39,757 bases of DNA from Candidatus Zixiibacteriota bacterium (GTDB lineage: Bacteria; Zixibacteria; MSB-5A5; GN15; JAAZOE01). Within the stretch, counting starts at the first letter, position 1; every line of letters starts with the position of its first letter. Positions 33,365 through 39,757 of this stretch are shown here, piece after piece. The notes below the pieces were generated by a model, which was not told the origin of the DNA, made no database searches, and saw only the letters and a program-made list of their open reading frames with translations. The stretch spans positions 1-39,757 of the forward strand of contig DAOUTW010000043.1 of assembly GCA_030668485.1 (NCBI GenBank). The letters run 5' to 3'. Position numbers and translations under genes: made by a program.

Positions 33365-34738
33365 ATGATTTTGCAGGATGACTTAATCGTTACAGGACCA
33401 CCTAAGCCCTGGAAACCATTGCGCCGTGGCGATTTACTGCTAATTTTTGCTTTCGCACTGCTCCTCAGACTGGCCTTCTTTGCTGCCAGTAACGATCAGG
33501 CCGGTACTCAGCAGGTTATGGACAATTGTTTTGACTGCCGCCTGTATATGACCATGGCGCAGGCGGTCGCTGAGGGCACGATCGAGAACGAGAACGGTTT
33601 CTTCTATTTCGGTCCCGGTTACGCATCATTCCTTGCTCTGAATAATATTCTGTTTAAAGGCCAGGTGGTACCGATCATCGTTGTTAATATCATCCTGTCT
33701 TCGTTGTCATGCCTGCTGATATATTTACTCAGCATGATGCTTACGAGATCCTATCCGATCTCCATCGTCGCCTCCTCCCTGGCCGCCGTATCATATACAT
33801 CGATTGTCCTGAGCTGCATTGTAATGTCGGACACTTTCTACTTCTTCATGTCACTGATAGCGCTGACCATATATCTTAAGGCTCTGTCATCAAACAGGTG
33901 GATTTTATTTATTGCCGCTGGCATACTTGTCGCCATTACCATCCTAACCAGATCGGTCGGACAGTTCTGGCCTTTGGCCATGATCGTGATAGCTATCGCT
34001 TATAGATGGCGAGGCAAAAAGAGCCGGTTTCCACATGAGTTCTCACGAAGCGGCATCATTGGGCGGGTTGCCATCGCAGTTGTTATCCCCCTTACGGTTA
34101 TGGCCGTCTGGATGTCGCACAATTACCGGGAAAATGGCGTTTTCACCCTGGCGATCACCAGCGCCAATGGTCCGGCCAATGTCGCCGCTGTTACTCTTGA
34201 ACGGCGAGACGGGATTTCATCTCAAACAATAATGCAGGGGTGGCTTGAGGATTACCGTTTGGGCCTGGACAAGCCGAATTTATCGCTCGGCGAAATTTAT
34301 TCAGCTTACCAAATGCATGCGCGGGAGGTCATTGATTCGCTTGGATGGGAAGTCGGCAAAACCTACGTATTGCTGGTGTGGGAAAATCTCACAGAAATCA
34401 GCTACCTCCATCGTGTCCTGATCCCGGATCTTTATTATATTCTGGTTCCCCTTGAACATAAAATCATAGATAACGGTTTAAATCTCATTTGCTTTTTCCT
34501 ATCGCTGATCGGCTTTGTAATCCTGATTATCAGACACCGCTATCGTATCGCGGTTATACTTGGAACCGTTTATGTTTATTATGCTTCCATGATAGGTTTT
34601 TTCCGCTGGCAGGGGTCGCGGTATTTCTTTCCCGGCCAGATCGCCTGGGATATACTTGTGGCTGTTTCCCTGGTCACCATCGGCGGATTGATCATATATG
34701 GGATTCGTGCGCTTGCCAAACGATTACGAAATTATTGA
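33365..34738 (+). CDS. GT39/ArnT-like membrane glycosyltransferase
   Basis: 457 aa. An N-terminal helix (LLLIFAFALLLRLAFFA) is followed by an acidic luminal loop with CFDCRLYMTMAQAVAEG and FGPGYASFLALNNIL, as in the dolichyl/undecaprenyl-phosphate-sugar glycosyltransferase family 39. About nine more helices follow. It would transfer sugar from a lipid carrier to an envelope acceptor. The usual D-E of family 39 in the first loop is not clear, so family membership is by overall layout. The ATG at 33365 sits right on GGAG; a TTG two codons later is better spaced and may be the real start. Confidence 0.7.
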   Translation: MILQDDLIVTGPPKPWKPLRRGDLLLIFAFALLLRLAFFAASNDQAGTQQVMDNCFDCRLYMTMAQAVAEGTIENENGFFYFGPGYASFLALNNILFKGQVVPIIVVNIILSSLSCLLIYLLSMMLTRSYPISIVASSLAAVSYTSIVLSCIVMSDTFYFFMSLIALTIYLKALSSNRWILFIAAGILVAITILTRSVGQFWPLAMIVIAIAYRWRGKKSRFPHEFSRSGIIGRVAIAVVIPLTVMAVWMSHNYRENGVFTLAITSANGPANVAAVTLERRDGISSQTIMQGWLEDYRLGLDKPNLSLGEIYSAYQMHAREVIDSLGWEVGKTYVLLVWENLTEISYLHRVLIPDLYYILVPLEHKIIDNGLNLICFFLSLIGFVILIIRHRYRIAVILGTVYVYYASMIGFFRWQGSRYFFPGQIAWDILVAVSLVTIGGLIIYGIRALAKRLRNY

Positions 34739-34788
34739 TTGACGATATTGCAAATATTCGATTTTACCGTAACAAATAAAACCGATGA

Positions 34789-36225
34789 TCAAGCGAATCT
34801 ACTGCTTGCCTTCTCCCGAGTCGCCAAGCTCACCAAAACACATACCAGCAAAGCGAAGATAAAGGCCGGTACGATTTCAAACAGGGTCGCCTTCAACACC
34901 GGAGTCAAACGCCAGACAATGGTCACGATAGTCCCGGTAATCATCCCCCATAAGACCCCTTGCCGGGTGGTTTTTTTCCACCACAGGGTTAGCAGCAGGA
35001 CCGGTCCGAAGGCCGCCCCCAGTCCCGACCAGGCGAATGCGACCATTTCAAAGACAAGCTGTTTGGCTCCCAGAGCAATCAGGAATGCCGCTGCTCCGAC
35101 TACCAGTGTGATTATCCGTGACATCTTGACCAATTGTTTCTGATCGGCCGCCTTATTCATCAATTGATGATAAATATCTTCCGACAGAGCCGAGGTCGTC
35201 ACCAGCAACTGACTGTCGGCGGTCGACATCATCGCCGCCAGCGCTCCCGCAATTAGAATTCCGGCAATCCATCCCGGTAAAAGATTGATCGCCATTTGGG
35301 GCATCACCTTTTCCTGATCGGCGATAACATCACCGGCCAGCAGCACCGTGCCGAACAGGCCGATAAACATCGCTCCCCAAAAAGCCAGCACGGCCCAACT
35401 GATACCGATCACGGCGCCTTTGCGGAGGTCATTCGGATTTTTGATGGCCATAAACCTCGTCAATAGATGCGGCATCCCCATATAACCCAATCCCCACGCC
35501 AAGCCCGATATGATCGACAGGACAGCGGCAATTCCCGTTTTGTTTCCAATCAAACTGAGATGATCGGGACTGGTGGCGGCTATATGTCCAATCGCTTTGT
35601 CCCATCCGCCAATTTCTACTAAGGCGACAATCGGCAACAGTACCAAAGTACCGACCATTAAAATCGCCTGCACAAAATCGGTCCAGGCGACAGCGAAAAA
35701 GCCGCCCATGAGAGTGTAGAACACGATAATGCCGCCGCCGATGAGCATTGCCTGGGTGTCGGTTACCGGTAAAAAGAGGGAGAACAGCTTTCCGGCCGCC
35801 ATCAATTGTGCGCAGACATAGAAGGTGAAAAAGAAGGTGATGACGACGCTGGAGAATATTCGCAGAGAATGAGTTTTATCGCCGAAACGGCTTTCGAAGT
35901 AATCGGGCAATGTCAGGGCGCCGTATTTTCCGGTTTCGATCCGCAATTTGCGGGCGATAAATATCCATGAAAATAAAATCCCCGAGGTACATCCGATAGC
36001 CACCCATATTTCCAGAAAACCGGAGGCAAAAAGGACCCCCGGAAGGCCCAGAAGCAGCCAAGCCGATTCGCCCGAGGCTCTTTCGGATAAGGTGACCACC
36101 CAGGTACCCAGTTTTCGTCCGGCAAGAAAGAAATCTCCCAGGGTTTTATTGAGACGGAAAGTCCAGAAGGCAATAAAGATGAGAAGCAACAGATACAAGA
36201 AGAGGCCGATCAGAATCGAGTTCAT
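34789..36225 (-). CDS. Sodium/proline symporter-type transporter (SSS family, PutP-like)
   Basis: 478 aa with about 13 membrane helices. The family signatures are DFFLAGRKLGTWVVTLSERASGESAWLLLGLPG (Na+ site 1 region, described here by its ends), GLGYMGMPHLLTRFMAI, and AALAAMMSTADSQLLVTTSALSEDIYH. These match PutP more closely than pantothenate or sialic acid transporters. The ATG overlaps the stop of a 37-aa membrane ORF upstream (TTATGA), suggesting translational coupling. Proline uptake is the likely role; the substrate is not proven. Confidence 0.88.
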   Translation of the reverse strand: MNSILIGLFLYLLLLIFIAFWTFRLNKTLGDFFLAGRKLGTWVVTLSERASGESAWLLLGLPGVLFASGFLEIWVAIGCTSGILFSWIFIARKLRIETGKYGALTLPDYFESRFGDKTHSLRIFSSVVITFFFTFYVCAQLMAAGKLFSLFLPVTDTQAMLIGGGIIVFYTLMGGFFAVAWTDFVQAILMVGTLVLLPIVALVEIGGWDKAIGHIAATSPDHLSLIGNKTGIAAVLSIISGLAWGLGYMGMPHLLTRFMAIKNPNDLRKGAVIGISWAVLAFWGAMFIGLFGTVLLAGDVIADQEKVMPQMAINLLPGWIAGILIAGALAAMMSTADSQLLVTTSALSEDIYHQLMNKAADQKQLVKMSRIITLVVGAAAFLIALGAKQLVFEMVAFAWSGLGAAFGPVLLLTLWWKKTTRQGVLWGMITGTIVTIVWRLTPVLKATLFEIVPAFIFALLVCVLVSLATREKASSRFA

Positions 36226-36335
36226 AATTCGTCACCTGTCCAGTCGTCGGGAGTCGAAACCAGGTAATAAATGATCGCGATAATTACCAGAAGTATCGGC
36301 GGCGCAAAAATCCAGAAATATGTCCAGAGACTCAC
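36222..36335 (-). CDS. 37-aa single-pass membrane protein coupled to the symporter
   Basis: A GTG start at 36335, with AAAGG 8 bp upstream, opens a 37-codon frame whose TGA overlaps the symporter ATG. It begins MSLWTYFWIFAPP, has one hydrophobic helix (about residues 9-26, ILLVIIAIIYYLV) and ends in the acidic STPDDWTGDEL. Overlap with the transporter gene, one helix and a clean RBS all point to a real small subunit. Small accessory proteins are known beside several sodium symporters; I cannot assign a family. It is followed upstream by a 15-bp gap to the next minus-strand gene end at 36351. Confidence 0.65.
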   Translation of the reverse strand: MSLWTYFWIFAPPILLVIIAIIYYLVSTPDDWTGDEL

Positions 36336-36350
36336 GGAAATACCTTTATG

Positions 36351-37481
36351 TCACGATTTTTCATTATCTTTTTTAAATGGGGGATTGGCGTAATCTTCGC
36401 CGGCTGAAATCGGATCTTCATCGACGATCAGGTAATCGTCTTTCATCCGCCGGATAACGACAAAACCGCGTGCCAGCCCGGCTGACAAAACCGACACCAT
36501 GTAACCGAGGATAACAATGAAAATGAGGAAGAATGAAATTGCCAGCAAAACAGCCCCAAGCGATTGCTCGGTATCGTATCCCCATCGGGCAAAACTGAAT
36601 CCAAACGCAATGCCGGGGAATATATTGGTGATGAATGACAGCACCGGAGAATCGAGTGGGAGCATGGCATAAGCCGAATTGAATAAACGTTCTATTTTAT
36701 CACCGCCGCCGGTAATCAGGAGTATTCGAGAAAACTGTATGGTGCGATAAAACAGGTAGGCCATAATAAACGATGCCATCTTGGCCATGACGGCGGTCAC
36801 GGCGGTATACCATACAAAACGTACCGGTTCCTTGATAATCACCGAAAACAGTTGCAGCAGTGAATCGAAAACTTCCTTTTCCTTGCGGGCGGCAATTGCC
36901 ACCGGAAGCAGAAGAACGCCGACAATCGAAACAAAAACGATAAAAACCGTAAATACCAGCGTGATAAAAATCGGTACGATATAGAACGCCCCGATTAAAA
37001 ATTCTCCGATATATGGAATACGCCCGATCAGTCCGACCAGAAAAGTCAGAAAGCTGATTATCCCGACCAGGAAGCCGAGTGATAAATACCCCAGAAGGAG
37101 CGTCGGTATCCGCCCGATAGTAAATTTGATGGCAGCCATGCTTGAGAAAAAGAAATCGCCGCGCAATTCTTCAAAATGAATCACGGCATTAGACATTATC
37201 GCCAGCGAAAGACATAAAAGCGACAGAACGATCCCGAAAATCTGAATACCCCCGGCTACCTGAGCATCGAAAGCGAACTGCTTGAGGGGAAACATCCCGT
37301 ATGATTGCCAGATATAATCGAAGTTAACTCCGTCATAGAGAAGAGCCAGATAGGTGAATACCAGATAAACGGCATAGCCCGCCAGCAGAAAAATCGAGGC
37401 GGAAAAGATTTTCTTCAGCGACAGCGCTTTTCCCGGGGCGGTCAAAATCGCCCTTATATCATGCGGAAACGGTTCTCTCAT
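36351..37481 (-). CDS. Polytopic membrane protein of unknown function
   Basis: 376 aa with roughly seven to eight membrane helices. The N-terminus (MREPFPHDIRAILTAPGKALSLKKI) is amphipathic and cytoplasmic; the C-terminus is acidic (DYLIVDEDPISAGEDYANPP). A long hydrophobic centre (IPIFITLVF..., IVGVLLLPVAIAA) has few conserved motifs. The layout resembles uncharacterised membrane proteins of FCB and Planctomycete genomes, but no family is recognised with confidence. The promoter lies so close (37490-37518) that the mRNA would start about 1-2 nt before the ATG, and no SD is present. Confidence 0.7.
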   Translation of the reverse strand: MREPFPHDIRAILTAPGKALSLKKIFSASIFLLAGYAVYLVFTYLALLYDGVNFDYIWQSYGMFPLKQFAFDAQVAGGIQIFGIVLSLLCLSLAIMSNAVIHFEELRGDFFFSSMAAIKFTIGRIPTLLLGYLSLGFLVGIISFLTFLVGLIGRIPYIGEFLIGAFYIVPIFITLVFTVFIVFVSIVGVLLLPVAIAARKEKEVFDSLLQLFSVIIKEPVRFVWYTAVTAVMAKMASFIMAYLFYRTIQFSRILLITGGGDKIERLFNSAYAMLPLDSPVLSFITNIFPGIAFGFSFARWGYDTEQSLGAVLLAISFFLIFIVILGYMVSVLSAGLARGFVVIRRMKDDYLIVDEDPISAGEDYANPPFKKDNEKS

Positions 37482-37489
37482 ATTGATTT

Positions 37490-37518
37490 ATTTTATTCCA
37501 TACAAATAACTTAGTCAA
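37490..37518 (-). promoter_or_regulatory. Promoter implying a leaderless mRNA
   Basis: On the minus strand TTGACT (37518-37513), 17 bp, TAAAAT (37495-37490). Seven bases further is the ATG at 37481, so transcription would start at or next to it. Confidence 0.5.
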
Positions 37519-37590
37519 GTAAAATCGCACTTGGTGTCAAGTTGCCGGGGAAATAACCGATAAAAATAGTAGGTTTTTACAAAGGGAGAT

Positions 37591-38235
37591 ATGATGCGAC
37601 GACGAATGCGGCCTTTTAAAAACCTCGAAACGGGGAGAGCGTTACGAGTCACTACCATCGTTTACTTTGTCTCTAGCTTCATTCTTTTTCTTGCCACCAC
37701 GATGGCTTATTGGGGTGTGGGAAACGGTTCCACCGGCATAATCGGCTCATTTTTCGCGGCCATGAACACTCATGCGCCACTTTTTCTTGGGATCACGTAT
37801 CTGATCGGCGCCGGTTTGGTCCTTTTACTGAATTGGAAATGCTCCCATTGCCGTTCCGGCCCCGGAAAACGAATCACCACCGCGCTGGAGAAAATGAGTA
37901 AAGGCGACCTGGGATGGAAAATAACATTGAGACGGGGCGATGAACTGGCCGGAGTCGCCGATTCGGTAACCAGAGCCAGCGAATCGCTGGCCGATCGTAT
38001 CAGTAAGATGCAGATACAAACCCGGCAGTTAACCGAAGTGGAAAATTACCTGATCGACACCTTGGATGCCAATGGCGCCAACCCCTATACCATGAAAGCG
38101 CTGCGCAAATTGAAAATCTGCACCAGTCGACTCGATTCCAACATGCAGGATTTTCAGGTTTCGGCCATCGCCACCATGGGAACGCAAAATTCGGCAGAAC
38201 CGGAGCGACCGCCTCGGGAACTGCAAGAAATCTAG
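37591..38235 (+). CDS. Two-helix HAMP-domain protein without an output domain
   Basis: 214 aa. Two membrane helices (about 23-43 and 63-81) bracket a short outer loop, followed by WKCSHCRSGPG and a HAMP-like linker: RITTALEKMSKGDLGWKITLRRGDELAGVADSVTRASESL (described by its ends). The rest is helical coiled coil and a disordered Pro/Glu tail. There is no kinase, cyclase or methyl-accepting domain. It may act as a signalling adaptor or dimer-only regulator. CxxC in SHCRSG could bind metal. AAAGGGA is upstream; ATG at 37594 is equally possible. A terminator follows 32 bp after the stop. Confidence 0.8.
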   Translation: MMRRRMRPFKNLETGRALRVTTIVYFVSSFILFLATTMAYWGVGNGSTGIIGSFFAAMNTHAPLFLGITYLIGAGLVLLLNWKCSHCRSGPGKRITTALEKMSKGDLGWKITLRRGDELAGVADSVTRASESLADRISKMQIQTRQLTEVENYLIDTLDANGANPYTMKALRKLKICTSRLDSNMQDFQVSAIATMGTQNSAEPERPPRELQEI

Positions 38236-38266
38236 ACATTTCTTCCTTCCTGTGCAATGTGGGAAT

Positions 38267-38305
38267 ACGGGAGGGGCCTTAACATGCCCCTCCCGTTGTC
38301 TTTTT
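38267..38305 (+). terminator. Rho-independent terminator after the HAMP gene
   Basis: ACGGGAGGGGC at 38267-38277 pairs perfectly with GCCCCTCCCGT at 38286-38296 across an 8-nt loop, then TGTCTTTTTT. Confidence 0.88.
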
Positions 38306-38332
38306 TGCCGAGTCTTACTGTTTGATATCACC

Positions 38333-38761
38333 TTATGAGGGTAAATCATAATCAATTGGGAAGCATCCATGAGTTTTAACCGTTCTGCCTGTCGTCGGTT
38401 TTATTTCAAGGCAGAACCGCCCGGCATCGATCACATCATTTTTATCTTCAATAGGATATATTAATTCCAGTCGTAAAGGGTTGCGAGTATCGATCCGGAT
38501 ACGGTCGGAACCGTCACGGATACGAAAAGTTTTCTCTTCGTTAATTTCCAGAATAATCATTTCGGTATAGATGGCATCGCGCCCCTTGTTGATAATCATC
38601 ATCCGACAGCGGTAGCAGGGAGCGTTCTTGTCATCGCTATCGGTAATCAATTCCAGATGCACCCCTTCCACCTTCAATGGCGACCGCCAGATACGGAGTA
38701 TCAGTCCGAGTACCGCTTCGATAATGTTATAGAAAAAACTAAGCATGATATCATTCTGCAT
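38333..38761 (-). CDS. Hypothetical protein with N-terminal hydrophobic helix
   Basis: 142 aa. Residues 7-25 are hydrophobic (LSFFYNIIEAVLGLILRIW) and could be a membrane anchor. The rest looks like a beta-sandwich (alternating hydrophobic strands in VEGVHLELITDSD, CRMMIINKGRDAIYTEMIILEI, RLELIYPIED) with a CYRC pair. No family is recognised. No clear SD precedes the ATG at 38761; the ATG at 38746 is an alternative. It may be real because its strand-like pattern is regular, but support is moderate. Confidence 0.55.
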   Translation of the reverse strand: MQNDIMLSFFYNIIEAVLGLILRIWRSPLKVEGVHLELITDSDDKNAPCYRCRMMIINKGRDAIYTEMIILEINEEKTFRIRDGSDRIRIDTRNPLRLELIYPIEDKNDVIDAGRFCLEIKPTTGRTVKTHGCFPIDYDLPS

Positions 38762-38870
38762 TTCGATGGGAGCACATTCATCAAATCCAATTATGTTTAC
38801 GCATCGTGATTGCTAATGTCAATTAAAAGATGATTGTGGGGCCGACCGGCTCATGTTTGAAATGGTGTTT

Positions 38871-38902
38871 CGGTAGGGGCGACCGGCCGGTCGCCCCTAC
38901 CG
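38871..38902. repeat. Perfect 32-bp palindrome
   Basis: CGGTAGGGGCGACCGG is followed at once by its exact reverse complement, with no loop or mismatch. It is GC rich and lies outside genes. Similar GTAGGGGCGACC-type sequences are dispersed in many uncultured genomes (from memory). A copy of the half GGGGCCGACCGG is at 38838-38850. Confidence 0.85.
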
Positions 38903-38969
38903 GATGTTTTCCTACATCATTTTATATAAAAACGGCGTTTTTTTTTAATTCAGCAGCATTCTTAAGACA

Positions 38970-38988
38970 CCCGGAGCAAAGCTCCGGG
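38970..38988. repeat. Dispersed CCCGGAGC hairpin, copy 2
   Basis: CCCGGAGC-AAA-GCTCCGGG, preceded by CTTAAG and followed by CCACGCA, as in the copy at 23501. Confidence 0.75.
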
Positions 38989-39031
38989 CCACGCACCGCA
39001 ATTTCATAGCCATAACTTGTCTCGTCAATTG

Positions 39032-39310
39032 CTATTCGGCGGGCATTTCCCCACAATCCTTAGGTTCCTGTGCACTGGATAGTATTACATACTTATTCCG
39101 ATCCTTGAGCCAATAGATATGGTATTTCGAACCCCCGCATTTAACACCCCCATAGAGAGGCATACCGTTCGAATAACCGTAACCTATTGCCCAATTATGG
39201 TATAAGCCATAGTGCCAGTTTTTATCAACCGTGACATTGCCGCCAAAACTGCCAATATTAACGGCGCTCTGAATTTCAGCCGCTGTCAGTGTATCACCAT
39301 CACTAGGCAT
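39032..39310 (-). CDS. Orphan small protein, function unknown
   Basis: 92 aa with a strong AAGGAGG before the ATG at 39310. It starts MPSDGDTLTAAEIQSAVNIG and is rich in Gly, Tyr, Trp and Asn in the middle (HYGLYHNWAIGYGYSNGMP), with Cys at VKCGGS and KDCGE. No signal peptide or membrane helix is seen. The head could be a leader-like helix and the tail a small modified or disulphide-linked domain, but nothing proves it. It lies among repeats and in A/T-richer DNA than the core genes. Confidence 0.5.
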   Translation of the reverse strand: MPSDGDTLTAAEIQSAVNIGSFGGNVTVDKNWHYGLYHNWAIGYGYSNGMPLYGGVKCGGSKYHIYWLKDRNKYVILSSAQEPKDCGEMPAE

Positions 39311-39528
39311 ATCTGATCCTCCTTGGATTTTTTATTTAATTCATCTGGATACATTCCGGTCACACCATCCTACCCTATAAATATCTTATGCAATTCTATT
39401 AATTGTGTCAAGCAATATATTCTATTCTTTTATGTTACGGCGGGTCTTGATCCGCTATTATCCGCCGCGGCGGACCGGGTAAAAAATGTGATTGCAGCCC
39501 ATATTGAGTTCAATATATTTATCGTAGG
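39311..39528. other. 218-bp gap with an inverted repeat and a short palindrome
   Basis: GGGTCTTGA at 39442-39450 is the inverse of TCAAGACCC at 39529-39537, which overlaps the end of the last gene. Between them is the palindrome TCCGCCGCGGCGGA near 39460-39475. The arrangement is like a small non-autonomous mobile repeat. No gene is seen. Confidence 0.45.
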
Positions 39529-39756
39529 TCAAGACCCTTTATAAATCTTTCGCCATTTTTCAACGAAGGACAAATTATCAGGATGTGTATTTGCTTTTGC
39601 CAAATGCCAATATTTATCAATTTCTAAAACCAACGATATTTCAATAAAACCATCTTGACCTAAGCCACCTTTCTCTATTATTTTTAAATTCTTGCCATCT
39701 TTTTCCAGTTTGGGCAAGATATTCTTTGCTTTCTCACATGCCTCAAATATCACCTT
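39529..39756 (-). CDS. C-terminal part of an unknown protein, running off the window
   Basis: About 76 codons are visible, ending KWRKIYKGS with TGA at 39531-39529. The frame is open to the right edge (39757), so the true start may lie outside; GTG at 39753 is possible but has no visible SD. The sequence is hydrophilic (CEKAKNILPKLEKDGKNLKIIEKGG, then GFIEISLVLEIDKYWHLAKANTHP) and no family is recognised. A/T-rich codon use differs from the core genes. Confidence 0.45.
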   Translation of the reverse strand, partial: KVIFEACEKAKNILPKLEKDGKNLKIIEKGGLGQDGFIEISLVLEIDKYWHLAKANTHPDNLSFVEKWRKIYKGS

Positions 39757-39757
39757 A

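Larger units (their letters stand above)
38762..39031. other. 270-bp gap with two REP-like palindromes
   Basis: Holds the perfect 32-bp palindrome at 38871-38902 and the dispersed CCCGGAGC hairpin at 38970-38988. No gene is seen. Confidence 0.7.

Overview
The window looks like a chromosomal contig from an uncultured bacterium of the FCB superphylum, most like Zixibacteria or a related lineage. This is inferred from family resemblance, not from a marker gene. The reasons are two secreted proteins ending in paired dockerin-type calcium repeats (GDANGDG... followed by GGPxPxP), a secreted nuclease-like protein ending in a Por/type IX-style sorting domain (LLQNHPNPFN ... GIYFYKIRAG), many GC-rich dispersed hairpin repeats, and ordinary housekeeping genes with good Shine-Dalgarno sites. 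No rRNA, tRNA or CRISPR array was seen.

Layout. 1-2424: the edge of an insertion sequence, a short dockerin protein and a secreted endonuclease/exonuclease/phosphatase-fold protein. 2516-9171 (minus strand): ETF-quinone oxidoreductase, an ArsC/Spx-like protein, an O-methyltransferase with a long leader, IspH, PdxT-PdxS and an Rrf2 regulator. 9527-15391 (plus strand): a complete ISC iron-sulfur operon, in the order iscR-like, iscS, iscU, iscA, DUF2480-like, zinc-finger hscB, hscA, fdx, iscX, ending in a strong terminator. 15455-16597: a saccharopine/lysine dehydrogenase family enzyme. 16600-23714: an accessory region with dispersed structured repeats, a macro-SEFIR (TIR-like) fusion protein, a broken copy of the 3' end of a VWA gene, a large secreted dockerin protein, and a REP-associated (RAYT) transposase between 138-bp direct repeats. 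23715-27841 (minus): VWA membrane protein, polyprenyl diphosphate synthase, MazG. 27987-38761: valS, two envelope membrane proteins (YfhO-like and GT39-like), a PutP-type symporter with an unlisted 37-aa membrane partner, a polytopic membrane protein, a HAMP protein and an unknown protein. 38762-39757: more repeats, an orphan small gene and a gene cut by the window end.

How the genes work together. The ISC operon is the clearest functional unit: desulfurase, scaffold, carrier, co-chaperone/chaperone pair, ferredoxin and IscX, with an Rrf2 regulator and an IscR-like palindrome in front. Its products would supply clusters to local Fe-S enzymes such as IspH and ETF-QO. IspH and the polyprenyl synthase both belong to isoprenoid supply.

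The most unusual candidate system is the single-gene macro-SEFIR fusion. It joins an ADP-ribose-type binding fold to a TIR-like domain that retains a candidate catalytic Glu, and it sits in repeat-rich, rearranged DNA. It resembles a one-protein version of the macro/TIR pairing known from Thoeris-type antiphage defence. That function is inference.
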